Notes under the pieces: model-generated | The model's database searches: none | What the model was told of the DNA's origin: nothing | What the model saw: the letters and a program-made list of their open reading frames with translations, nothing else | Assembly: GCA_934045075.1 (NCBI GenBank) | Contig: OW203724.1 | Coordinates: 19,931,721-19,995,720 of the forward strand | Reading direction: 5' to 3' | Source: Yponomeuta sedellus | Taxonomy: Eukaryota > Arthropoda > Insecta > Lepidoptera > Yponomeutidae | DNA: 64,000 nucleotides | Shown: positions 22,047-34,470 of the stretch, piece by piece | Position numbering within the stretch: the stretch's first letter is position 1 | Layout: each line of letters starts with the position of its first letter | Translations under genes and position numbers: made by a program

Positions 22047-22118
22047 CGCCCATTGGCTCAATTGGTAGAGCGCTGGCACGGATAGCCAGAGGTTGCGGGT
22101 TCGAATCCCGGCATGGGT
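22047..22118 (+). repeat. tRNA-like core, array unit 6
   Basis: Intact; 307 bp from unit 5. Confidence 0.8.
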
Positions 22119-22353
22119 CAAATTTTTAGCCTCTAAATAGGTTTTTAAATTTGTTCCTTAGCACGGATTAGTGCATTAAAATAAAAATAGTATAATCATG
22201 TGGGTACAGTGATATCGTTCCGATGTTAAACCTAACTGCAAAGTAGGTAGTCGGGGCTGTAAGTAATGCAATTTGCTTAAGTCAGATGTCGCTGCCTGTA
22301 CGTAATACAGAGAATAGTGTAAAGAGGTTCGAAATTTCACTGATGCCGTGAGT

Positions 22354-22425
22354 CGCCCATTGGCTCAATTGGTAGAGCGCTGGCACGGATAGCCAGAGGT
22401 TGCGGGTTCGAATCCCGGCATGGGT
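22354..22425 (+). repeat. tRNA-like core, array unit 7
   Basis: Intact; 307 bp from unit 6. It is followed by TTTTTTGCCTCTAAATAGG, a change shared with unit 8. Confidence 0.8.
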
Positions 22426-22656
22426 CAAATTTTTTGCCTCTAAATAGGTTTTTAAATTTGTTCCTTAGCACGGGGTTAGTGCATTAAAATAAAAATAGTA
22501 TAATCATGTGGGTACAGTGATATCGTTCCGATGTTAAACCTAACTGCAAAGTAGGTTGTCGGGGCTGTAAGTAATGCAATTTGCTTAAGTCAGATGTCGC
22601 TGCCGTAATACAGAGAATAGTGTAAAGAGGTTCGAAATTTCACTGATGCCGTGAGT

Positions 22657-22728
22657 CGCCCATTGGCTCAATTGGTAGAGCGCTGGCACGGATAGCCAGA
22701 GGTTGCGGGTTAGAATCCCGGCATGGGT
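22657..22728 (+). repeat. tRNA-like core, array unit 8
   Basis: Box B is mutated to GGTTAGAATCC. The unit is 4 bp shorter because TGTA is lost from the GCCTGTACG block. Confidence 0.8.
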
Positions 22729-22963
22729 CAAATTTTTTGCCTCTAAATAGGTTTTTAAATTTGTTCCTTAGCACGGGTTAGTGCATTAAAATAAAAATAG
22801 TATAATCATGTGGGTACAGTGATATCGTTCCGATGTTAAACCTAACTGCAAAGTAGGTAGTCGGGGCTGTAAGTAATGCAATTTGCTTAAGTCAGATGTC
22901 GCTGCCTGTACGTAATACAGAGAATAGTGTAAAGAGGTTCGAAATTTCACTGATGCCGTGAGT

Positions 22964-23035
22964 CGCCCATTGGCTCAATTGGTAGAGCGCTGGCACGGAT
23001 AGCCAGAGGTTGCGGGTTCGAATCCCGGCATGGGT
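22964..23035 (+). repeat. tRNA-like core, array unit 9
   Basis: Intact last unit. The CTTAAG site corresponding to the piggyBac-like insertion in unit 1 is uninterrupted here, near 22886. Confidence 0.8.
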
Positions 23036-23299
23036 CAAATTTTTAGCCTCTAAATAGGTTTTTAAATTTGTTCCTTAGCACGGGTTAGTGCATTAAAATA
23101 AAAATAGTATAATTATAAAAAATATACATAAGCACAAAAATATGTCAGAAAGAATAATAATATAATATGCACGCAAAAACACAAACTGAAATTAACTGTC
23201 GAGCAAACCGCCCCGAGACATACCCGAGCCAAAGGTTCCCATAACGCTTGCAGCGTTACCCCCGCTGCACAGCGATTTTAGAAACACCGTTTTTTATGT

Positions 23300-23690
23300 A
23301 TCCCTAATAGATCCCACAGCAGGGCACAGGCTTTCTCTCAGACCGAAAATATTGGGTTAATTACCACGCGTGCCCACCGTGGATTAGCAATATCAAGCGT
23401 TGAGTTATGTGAACACCACAGGCATTCCGGTTTCCTCACGATGTTTTCCTCCACGTTAGCGAGTGGTATTCTGTCATACGTTTAATGGAAAATATTTCCA
23501 TTCTCGTTACTTGGAGACACAATATGTTGTATAATAAATAGTAGGAATTGGTATTATAACTCCACAAATGTACGCGACTTAGAAAACAAAGATATTGGTG
23601 CATGCCGGGATTCAAACCCACGACCACCCGATGGACAAGCCAGTATGCTACCGCCCCGCTACCACCGCCCCTATATACAGACCGTTTTAA
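23300..23690 (-). mobile_element. tRNA-derived SINE, diverged
   Basis: Reads GTTTCCTCACGATGTTTTCC and AGCGAGTGGTATTCTG, is interrupted by about 70 bp, resumes with ACTCCACAAATGTACG, and ends in a reversed tRNA head (GCCGGGATTCAAACCCACGA). Related to 48414 and 49652. Confidence 0.6.
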
Positions 23691-24333
23691 TCAATACAAA
23701 AAACTTTAATGAGTCTCAACACTCGAGTTTATACAACCTGCTATTGAGCAACGTAATTTTTTTAACCGACGTCAATGAAGGAGGAGGTTATCAAATCGAC
23801 GTGTTATTTTTCGTGCTTACCTGACAATCTGAAGGAAACTCGTCAGATTGTGAGATAAGCTCTAAAAAGTTGCTTTTAAAAATGGAATAGTTTTAAATTA
23901 TTAAATTAAATTAACAATTACCAATCGAATAAACACGTTCTTACTGGATTGAAAACTACTAATAGTAAATATAATAGTATATAATAAAATAGTGCATTAA
24001 AAATAAAAATAGTGTAATAGTAAATAATTTTCCCAAATCAAAGAGCTTTATTTAAACGTCACTTTGGGAAAAATATCCCTTCCATGCCCTTCACCCACGA
24101 GTCCGGAACATTATCTACATGACAGTTAAGATAGCCTTAATTACTTCCTAGAGGCGTCTTCGTCTGTCCCCGCAGCACTTACGAGCGAGATTAATACTTT
24201 TTCCTTTGTGACAATGGCGTTAAAGAAACCCCGATAAAAGGTCTTTGTGCATTATTACGAGCCGCGCAAATGACGTAAGTGATACACCCAGAAAAACAGT
24301 TCTGTAGTTAAAAAAAATAAAAATGTTCCTCTG
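23691..24333. other. No gene seen
   Basis: AT-rich; nothing recognised beyond short runs of simple sequence. Confidence 0.45.
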
Positions 24334-24541
24334 AGGACCTCTGTAGCGCAGCGGTAGCGCTCTGCCTACCATGCAAGAGGTCCCGGGTTCGAATCCCGGC
24401 TGGGAACAAAAAAAAACCCAGGTCTTGGATGTTTCCATGTTTGTGATATCGTTGTTTCTGGTTCCCACGACACAGGGTATCCTAGTGTGGGGCCAGAAAC
24501 AATGTATGTGCTTGTAAGTAAATGTTATGTTATGTTAATTT
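24334..24541 (+). mobile_element. tRNA-derived SINE with ATGTT tail
   Basis: The head starts ACCTCTGTAGCGCAGCGG (box A) and has GGTTCGAATCCCGGC (box B). The body includes CATGTTTGTGATATCGTTG and ACACAGGGTATCCTAGTGTG. The tail is TAAATGTTATGTTATGTTAA. Reversed copies lie at 41937 and 49990, and a tail fragment at 35497. The minus-strand frame is a shadow. Confidence 0.8.
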
Positions 24542-24574
24542 ATGCATGCTCTAGACCACAACCTAGTACATATA

Positions 24575-24808
24575 CAGTCTGTTAGCTATTAGAATTTACC
24601 TCGGCTACTATCGGATAAACCAATTATATTGCAATAAGGTAAGGTTTATTTTGTATTTTTTGTAACTTTACTTAATTTTTCAAAATAGGGTTTTATACAG
24701 AGCACGAAGTAGTATTTCACTCGTGTGCTTTCGGAGAAAACCGAAGCCCTCTAGAGTATATTATAAAAGCTAACAGACTATACCCTGGTATAGTCTGTTA
24801 GCTTTTAT
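24575..24808. mobile_element. TA-flanked MITE, CTGTTAGC family, plus extra end
   Basis: Ends CAGTCTGTTAGC and GCTAACAGAC at about 24575 and 24778. The interior is partly replaced. Immediately beyond, a second left end (TAGTCTGTTAGCTTTTA, 24790-24806) lies alone, so two copies met here. Confidence 0.65.
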
Positions 24809-24845
24809 CGTGTTAAGGTTGTGAGCTGTTTTGTACACCAAATAA

Positions 24846-25335
24846 GATAAGATAAGATGAGATAAGATGAGATGAGATGAGATGAGATGAGATGAGGTGA
24901 GGTGAGGTGAGGTGAGGTGAGGTGAGGTGAGGTGAGGTGAGGTGAGGTGAGGTGAGGTGAGGTGAGGTGAGGTGAGGTGAGGTGAGGTGAGGTGAGGTGA
25001 GGTGAGGTGAGGTGAGGTGAGGTGAGGTGAGGTGAGGTGAGGTGAGGTGAGGTGAGGTGAGGTGAGGTGAGGTGAGGTGAGGTGAGGTGAGGTGAGGTGA
25101 GGTGAGGTGAGGTGAGGTGAGGTGAGGTGAGGTGAGGTGAGGTGAGGTGAGGTGAGGTGAGGTGAGGTGAGGTGAGGTGAGGTGAGGTGAGGTGAGGTGA
25201 GGTGAGGTGAGGTGAGGTGAGGTGAGGTGAGGTGAGGTGAGGTGAGGTGAGGTGAGGTGAGGTGAGGTGAGGTGAGGTGAGGTGAGGTGAGGTGAGGTGA
25301 GGTGAGGTGAGGTGAGGTGAGGTGAGGTTTGAGGT
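24846..25335. repeat. Pentanucleotide array, GATAA to GGTGA
   Basis: Begins with GATAA, passes through GATGA units, then has 86 uninterrupted GGTGA units (24896-25325). GATAA is the tail unit of LINE ends elsewhere in the window. Long open frames on the minus strand simply read the repeat and are not genes. Confidence 0.95.
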
Positions 25336-25842
25336 GATGTTTGAGTTTCTATAAATACAATACATACGTCGACCAAATAGGGAAGTCCGCTGTTTAGCCA
25401 GGCGGCACTCTTGGGATCCATAGACTAGCCTTGGGTAACTCAAGAGCCAGATATGAGTGGACACACAACTCCCTCGCCGTCAAGTGTGTCCCATTCACAC
25501 ATACTCTTAACTCAGTACGGTAGTCATCTCCTGCTACTTTATCCAGCTCACACACAATGCGCGAGAGCGAGATCAACATCGTCTGATATCGGTTACATTC
25601 GGCCGCATTTCTCGTCGTAACCAAAGAGCGATGAAAGTTCACCAAAAAAACGTTTGACCTGGATAAGGTAGGGAATAGATAGACTAGACTGACTCACCAG
25701 TTGTGTCTCTTGTTTCCACACGCACTTAGTTCATTGGACGTCGTATGAGCTAGGACACAAGTGGTGAGCGAGATATGATTGAGATATAGTGTGTCTCGGT
25801 GAGCAAAGATATGAGATATAACAACGCCCTCTAAGACACACT
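25336..25842. other. No gene seen
   Basis: Mixed-composition sequence between the satellite and the LINE remnant. It may belong to the LINE upstream region, but no reverse-transcriptase motif was found. Confidence 0.4.
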
Positions 25843-26993
25843 TTGCCCACGTCTACCATAGACTCCATGATTCATCTGGCCCTAATTCAGATTTTAAATT
25901 GTCCCATTTCCGAACCAATTAGGTTGGGAGGCATCGGAGTCAGAAAAGTGACAAGCAGGGCACTGCCTGCCTTCTTGTCTTCCGTCCACAGCATCGAGGC
26001 CTTGTATAAGCAAATTATCTGCCCATCCTTGGGCACGATTGAGGTCTCATGCTGTGAGGATGCCAAGCAGGCAAAGAGACTGGTTTGCCCGTCCACCGAC
26101 CCACTGAAGGACCCTTCAGTGCAGAGACAGTGGGACGGGCCGCTTTGTAAGCTGACACAAAGACAACTAGTTGAATCTAGTGTCAGCGACCCAGAGCGAG
26201 CCCGCCACCTTGCTGTCTCAGAGCGTGAGTCAGGTTATTGGTTGCAGGCACATCCATCAGTGGCAATTGGCACGCTGATGGATAACATATCTTTCAGCAC
26301 TGCCGTAGGACTGCGCCTGGGTTGCGCTATCACTGTGCCCCATCAGTGCCCCTGCGGCGCTGACGTCGACCACATGGGTCACCACGGGTTATCGTGTCAA
26401 CGGAGTGCTGGCCGCTTACGCCCCTGCGGCGCTGACGTCGACCACATGGGTCACCACGGGTTATCGTGTCAACGGAGTGCTGGCCGCTTACCGAGGCACG
26501 CGGCGCTAAATGACGTCAGCCGAAGGGCCCTCGCTACATCCGGAGTTCCAGCAATGCTGGAACCTCCGGGAATTTTCCGCGATGGTGGGAAAAGGCCTGA
26601 CGGTATGACGTCAATGCCCTGGAAACATGGGAGGCCGTTAGTGTGGGACTCAACCTGCGTCGACACACTAGCACCTTCCCATGTTTCACAGAGTACAAGG
26701 GCCGCTGGCTCAGCGGCCGGCGCGGCGGAACGCCTCAAACGGCAGAAATATGCAACATTGGGCAACCAATACATATTCGCGCCGTTTGGGGTCGAGACAC
26801 GGGCCCGTGGGGCTCCGAGGCACGTTCGCTCTTTAAAGAGCTGTCAACGCGCCTCATGGACGCCATGGGGGACCGGAGGGCTGGCGCATACCTCGGCCAG
26901 AGAATAAGTCTGGCCATCCAAAGGAGGAATGTTGCCAGCATTCTGGGCTCCCTGCCGAGGGACACCGTCCTGGGGCAAGTGTTTTATTTGTAA
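25843..26993 (+). pseudogene. RLE-type LINE pol, C-terminal third
   Basis: The frame starts after the reverse transcriptase with RLGGIGVRKVTSRALPAFL. It has CPCGADVDHMGHHGLSC, which fits C-x1-C-x8-H-x4-C, the knuckle of restriction-like-endonuclease LINEs. Then RPDGMTSMPW and LVWDSTCVDT fit the R/K-P-D...D/E endonuclease signature. A 72-bp in-frame tandem duplication (26348-26419 and 26420-26491) doubles the knuckle. Near 26795 the frame shifts, and the natural end (GPWGSEARSLFKELSTRL to the stop at 26993) continues in another frame. The element is 5'-truncated and dead. The role, nicking the target for reverse transcription, is known for the family. The clade is uncertain. Confidence 0.65.
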
Positions 26994-27062
26994 ATTATAA
27001 GCATTTATTTTTATTACTATATGTTAATTTAACAATCTATAAGAAACAAAACATCTTGTCTG

Positions 27063-27230
27063 TTCAGCTCAATAGGGGATGTATTAGCAAAGGGGAAGAT
27101 AAAAAGTACCCGGAACCGGCGTGCGTACATGCAACGACTTATAAACGTTGATGAAGTGAAGTTGATCTGTCAGGGTCGTGACAAGTGGCAGTCCCTGGTC
27201 TCTGCCTACCCCTCTAGTATGCAGGCGTGA
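27063..27230 (+). pseudogene. LINE pol C-terminal fragment
   Basis: An open stretch ends KLICQGRDKWQSLVSAYPSS then MQA and a stop, followed by AATAAAATAG. The W and AYPS pattern is that of RTE-like LINE C-termini; a minus-strand relative is at 3600. It shares no sequence with the RLE remnant just upstream. Confidence 0.55.
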
Positions 27231-27356
27231 GGTTATGTATGTATAAATAAAATAGAATATTTATTTCCATAACATAACCAATAAAAAAATCTCAGTGTTG
27301 TATCTGCAATCGCCTCCCCGAGTCACATTGATACGTTTTGAGTTAAGCTGGTTGAT

Positions 27357-27416
27357 ACCATCATTCCTATGTTCATGTAACGTGACATTAAGTTACATGA
27401 ACATAGAAACGATGGT
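27357..27416. repeat. Hairpin, 25-bp arms
   Basis: 27357-27381 pairs with 27392-27416 at 23 of 25 positions (core TATGTTCATGTAAC). Confidence 0.7.
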
Positions 27417-27445
27417 AAGTGTTACAAATTAACAATAATAATGAA

Positions 27446-27553
27446 TTATATTATTATTTTTAATGCACTAACCCGTGCTAAATTTTTTAGCCTCTAAATA
27501 GGTTTTTAAATTTGTCCTTAGCACGGGTTAGTGCATTAAAAATAATAATATAA
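27446..27553. repeat. Inverted terminal repeats of tRNA-like element
   Basis: Perfect 36-bp arms (27446-27481 and 27518-27553) built from the terminal-repeat sequence AATGCACTAACCCGTGCTAA, with only the TTTAGCCTCTAAATAGG tail between. It is a collapsed inverted dimer with no tRNA-like core left. Confidence 0.8.
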
Positions 27554-27835
27554 TCATGTGAGTACACCCTTGTTCGCGGCTCATATATTGTGAGGACCAT
27601 GTCAGAATTCCCCATTATGCGGTCCTACCTTTCCCGTTGACTTAGCAGTGTGTAAATCTGTCTACAATCTGGAGCTATCTCGTTCTGGCATGAACTTTTA
27701 TTTGAAGTTTCCATACACACGACTGAGACAGAGATAGAGCTCTTCATAATTTGTGTCAAAAATCGGGCTTGTGCGGTCCCAATTTATTATGCGGTCGGAC
27801 CGCACTTTCGAACAAACGCGTGCGAAAAAACACAC

Positions 27836-28160
27836 CGACCGCATTTTATGCAAAATACAAACGCATTTACACACTGTCCCCACTTTAGTGCCGTTTGAGA
27901 GAAGTTACACACCGACCGCATTTTATGCTAAGTACAAATGCATTTACACACTGTCCCCACTTTAGTGCCGTTTGAGAGAAGTTACACACCGACCGCATTT
28001 TATGCTAAGTACAAATGCATTTACACATGTCCCCACTTTAGTGCCGTTTGAGAGAAGTTACACACCGACCGCATTTTATGCTAAGTAGAAATGCATTTAC
28101 ACCTGTCCCAATTTAGTGCCGTTTGTGAGAAGTTTCACACTGACCGCATTTTGATGTTGT
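27836..28160. repeat. Minisatellite, about 77-bp period
   Basis: Four units starting at GACCGCATTTTATGC (27841, 27918, 27995, 28071) plus a partial one at 28146. Periods are 77, 77, 76 and 75. Each contains CCCCACTTTAGTGCCGTTTG or a close variant. Confidence 0.9.
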
Positions 28161-28299
28161 TGCATACTCAATCACCTCTCCCTTTTCTAGTATTTAGGTA
28201 GGTATCTAAATAATGCGTCTTCGCAATATAATAATACGCACTAAATCACATTAACCTGCAGTCCTCATAATATTCCTTCGTGAATGCGTTTTCAAACTA

Positions 28300-28916
28300 T
28301 TTTAATCTGTAAAAATTTTAAAAAGCCGCGCGCGATCTGCTCGCTCCGCTGCGCCGCGTTCCCTAATTCTTTTAACAGCATATGCTGCAGAGCTAAGCTT
28401 ATTTGCCAATTTTTCTATATGAGGACCCCATTGAAGCTTTGCATCAATTGTGATACCTAGAAATACAGTTTCTTTGACAAAGTCTAGTTTGTCCTTTCCC
28501 AATATAACTTTGCTGTCAACTACTTTGACATTTGGTAGAGTGAACTTTATACATATTGTTTTTTTTTTAAATTTAACAATAAGTTATTAGACGTGAACCA
28601 GTTTAGTACCTGAGGGAGAGCATTATTTGTTCCGTCAAGATCATTCTCTTGTCTCTTAATTTTGGAAATAAGTGACGTGTCATCTGCAAATAATACTATC
28701 TCTGACATATTTTGAACCATGAAAGGAAAATCATTTACATACGAGGAAGAGGAACGGCTCCAAAATCGATCCTGTGGCACTCCTATCCTGACCTCTGACC
28801 CTGAAGATTTAGTTCTATTTATATCAGCTCTTTGAATACTTCCTTCCACATAATGATGTCATAAGTTTTAGAAACATTTCGCCTTCTTCCAAGGATCCGT
28901 CCGCACTCAAGGTCAT
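28300..28916 (-). pseudogene. Non-LTR reverse transcriptase fragment
   Basis: On the minus strand, RIGVPQDRFWSRSSSSYVND corresponds to the GVPQG motif. VLFADDTSLISKIKRQ is the catalytic FADD motif, followed by WFTSNNLLLNLKK. A second frame continues with VFLGITIDAKLQWGPHIEKL. This is the fingers-palm-thumb region of a jockey/CR1-like LINE. Frameshifts split it, and its upstream side stops exactly at the GATA array. Confidence 0.75.
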
Positions 28917-28917
28917 T

Positions 28918-31694
<2,777 letters not shown>

Positions 31695-32862
31695 ATAATA
31701 TAAAATTTAGTTACACCAAAAGCAATTTCTGCCGGTCCAGCAGAAGCTTTCTAAGTTGTAACCTAAAGGTAGCCCTAGATTTTATTTGGCGGAGAGGAGT
31801 CGTTCCAGCACTTCGTTGCCTGAAACCGGAAGCTGCCGCGGAGAGCGGCAGTTCGGTGATGTGGCACACGAAGTGGGTTGGATGTGATCCTAGTGGCGCC
31901 TCCCATAGCTCTCCTCCAAATGAGTTTTTCAAACAAGTACACTGGTTTTTTCAACGTGACTACACCGAAAAGTAAAGTTGCCATAAAAAGTTTTAGCCTA
32001 TTGTCCATCTTTAAGAGATTGGCATTATTAATGTATGGCGTAACATGCGTCCGAGCGGGAATGCCAAAGCAATAACGGGCACAAGCGTTCTGGACTCGTT
32101 GAAGCAATTTCTGTGTTTTACCGTAAATACAAGGACCGTATACGGTAAAGGCATACGCTAGTTTAGAGAGTACTAGAGAATCGCAGAGAAGAACCCTAAT
32201 GTTTACGCTCAGAAATCTCTGCAGTTGGTAAAGCAATTTAAGTCGGAAAAAGCAGTTACGCGCTAGTTCAACTACGTGTTTTTCAAAGCGTAAGTTACTG
32301 TCCATCACTACACCCAAGTTTCGGGCCTCGTCGACAAATTCGAGACGCTTGCCATTTACACAGATCAAGGGGTCTGATGCCATGATTAACTCTTTTTGTT
32401 TTTTAGAGCCCATAACCATTATTTTGGATTTACTTTGATTTAGCAGTAGACAATTATTTACACACCATTTATGGATAGCATCTAGGTCTTCATTTAATTT
32501 AACCGTAGCAGCAGCAACATTGTCAGGATCACAACAGATGTAAATTTGTAAATCATCCGCATGCAAGTGGTGATTACAGTGTTTAATACACTTGACAATA
32601 TCGGCTGAAAATATGGTATAAAGGAGAGGTCCAAGGATCGAACTCCTCGCCTCACATCGCGAAATCTAGACCTAAGGTAAGACCCATCTGCCTTCTGTAC
32701 CACCACTTGCTGAAGTCGGCCATATAAGTAGCTCTCGAACCACTTTATAGTTTTGCTCTCAAAACCATAATAGGAAAGTTTGGAAAGGAGCAAGTCAAAG
32801 TTTATTGAGTCAAAGGCCTTGGAAAAGTCTAATAACCCGAGAAAGGAGCCATTGGTTCACGA
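31695..32862 (-). pseudogene. Non-LTR LINE pol remnant
   Basis: The minus strand gives GLLDFSKAFDSINFDLLLSK (RT motif A with its aspartate), LYGRLQQVVVQKADGSYL, then, after a short deletion that removes most of the GVPQG motif near 32640, SILGPLLYTIF and LHADDLQIYI (motif C, ADD). It continues through NLGVVMDSNLRFEKHV and RVQNACARYCFGI to a C-terminus around 31775. The order matches jockey/R1/CR1-type pol. It is 5'-truncated and frameshifted, so inactive. Confidence 0.85.
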
Positions 32863-33311
32863 CTCGTGATGACTACTCTAGACTATGACGATTCTTGTCT
32901 CCTCTCGTTTTTAGGGTGCTGTACCCAATGGGTGCAAATCGAGACCCTATTACTTGACAATACTTCGTTGTCTGTTTAACCTTATCTTTAAGTATAATTG
33001 CGACGATTTTTTAAGAATAAAAGTTATATTCTATCACAGAGATCTATCTTTTGAACCGTAATAGGTAGACACTTGAAATTTTCACAGAATGTGTATACCT
33101 GAATAAGATCTCAACTGGCTAAGGAAGAAAATACCCAACAAGAAAGAGTGTGAGGAATGCCTAAGCCAAGAACTGACCTGAACAGAAGAACTTGGACAGA
33201 TGTAAAAAACTATTTTTAAAATGTCATTAAAAAAATCCGAAAGGGTCCTAACAAAGGATCTAGAGCAGTGATTTGGTTGGAACAATGTTTTCTTGTTTTT
33301 TTACTATTATT
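32863..33311. other. No gene seen
   Basis: No motif recognised. The minus-strand 67-codon frame at 33082 looks like chance. Confidence 0.4.
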
Positions 33312-33577
33312 TATTATTAACCCTCCGACGCTGTAGTGCCTGGGACATGGTTCTATAGATGGTGTAGGCTTGCCCAGCACCTATACCATCCTGACAGCTT
33401 AGTCGGCCTAGCCCACAGGAAAGACTAGTCAATACGTGCGGAGTCAACTAAGCCGCGGGTTTCCTTACGATGTTTTTTTTCACTGTTAGCGTCGGAGTGG
33501 TCCCTTTACCCATCTAGTGTGAGTGAAGATACCACTGGACGCTGTATAAATCATCTCATTCAGTAGATGCAAAAAAG
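33312..33577. mobile_element. SINE copy with 5' inversion
   Basis: The left part (about 33322-33491) is the reverse complement of 48552-48706 in the SINE at 48414. The right part (from about 33490) runs forward and matches 48704-48797 up to GTAGATGCAAAA. The joint repeats CGTCGGAG on both sides. Inversion of the upstream half with the 3' end intact is the known product of twin priming. Confidence 0.8.
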
Positions 33578-33779
33578 CCAATATTATTATTATTAACCCT
33601 ACAAACCTAATAATCTTGAGAACCATGCAAACCCAACCTAACCTAAGCCCTTCAATGATAACAGGATCTTTGCGTAACGCAATGAATAGTACCTACGATG
33701 TGTTTTGTCTTTGCTATAGTGGCACTGATAAGTGCTTTAACTCTGTGATGCTCTCAATTATTGAACACACATACTTAGC

Positions 33780-33993
33780 ATGAGTCTAATTTCTCGTATA
33801 AAGTGCGGTCCTTTTTACAGGTACTCATTTTGTGCTTATACACACAATGGGAACTGGAGGCGCCACGTGGTGGTTCTAATGAGTCTAATTTCTCGTATAA
33901 TGTGCGGTCCTTTTTACAGGTCCGCATTTTATCACATTTTGTGCTTATATACACAATGGGGACTGGTGGCGCCACGTGGTGGTACACACCTGA
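33780..33993. repeat. Tandem duplication, about 99 and 115 bp
   Basis: ATGAGTCTAATTTCTCGTAT starts both copies (33780 and 33879), and each ends in GGCGCCACGTGGTGG. The second carries a small insertion (TCCGCATTTTATCAC). The frames here are read-throughs of the repeat. Confidence 0.85.
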
Positions 33994-34129
33994 ACTATGT
34001 TTTGGTTTGTGTTAACTCAACTCGACAAAAATACCGAATATGAGGTCCTCCCCGAAAATTTGCTCATACTTCGCCAGTCGAACAATCAGAACGCGAGAAT
34101 TCGATAGCTATATTTGAAGCTTCCTCAAA

Positions 34130-34210
34130 ATATTGTGCGGACGTCCGCACAATGAGGTCCGACCGCACATTGAGGGTTTTTGACTAACTTAAGACCGCAC
34201 AATGTTAAAG
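34130..34210. repeat. GCGGTC/GACCGC-rich palindromic stretch
   Basis: GTGCGGACGTCCGCAC is a perfect palindrome, followed by GGTCCGACCGCAC and GACCGCACAATG. The motif also opens the 77-bp minisatellite region (GCGGTCGGACCGC at 27792). Confidence 0.6.
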
Positions 34211-34211
34211 C

Positions 34212-34470
34212 CGCGAAGACAGCGATATCATTCCGATGTAAAACCTAACTGCAAAAGTAGGTACTCGGGGCTGTAAGTGATGCAAATTACTTCAGCCAGA
34301 TGTCGTTGCATGTACGTAATACAGAGAATATTGTAAAGAGGTTCGAAATTTCACTGATGCCGGTGAGTCGCCCATTGGCTCAGTTGGAAGGAGCGCTGGC
34401 ACAGATAGCCAGAGGTCGCGGGTTCGAATCCCGACATGGGTGGAATTTTTAGCCTCTAAATAGGTTTGTA
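34212..34470 (+). mobile_element. tRNA-like repeat, single copy
   Basis: Plus-oriented, 5' truncated. The core at 34369-34442 has a 2-base insertion in the D-loop. It has the older variant sequence (CGCGGGTTCGAATCCCG, TGGGTGGAATTTTTAGCC), which gives a complete 7-bp acceptor stem CGCCCAT/ATGGGTG. Confidence 0.75.

Larger units (their letters stand above)
18201..23274. repeat. Large palindrome of tRNA-like units
   Basis: The flank 18201-18370 reappears in reverse complement at about 23106-23274 with one indel. Between them, four minus-oriented 307-bp units (cores 18439, 20762, 21069, 21376) meet five plus-oriented units (cores 21740, 22047, 22354, 22657, 22964) near 21538. The left arm is interrupted by a TTAA-flanked insertion at 18598-20599; the matching site in the right arm is intact. 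The arms differ in unit number, so they have changed since formation, or the assembly folded them. Confidence 0.85.

Noticed and set aside
18439..23035. Cluster of nine true tRNA genes
   Set aside because: C33 in the anticodon loop, a mismatch in the T-stem, terminal repeats and the dispersed copies show a mobile repeat. A functional subset cannot be excluded without RNA data.
20762..23035. CRISPR-like repeat array
   Set aside because: Units are 307 bp, contiguous and nearly identical, with no variable spacers; the genome is eukaryotic.
24805..25464. Open frames of about 200 codons on the minus strand
   Set aside because: Translation of the GGTGA array.
25394..25645. 83-codon minus-strand frame
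   Set aside because: No domain recognised; lies between a satellite and a LINE remnant.
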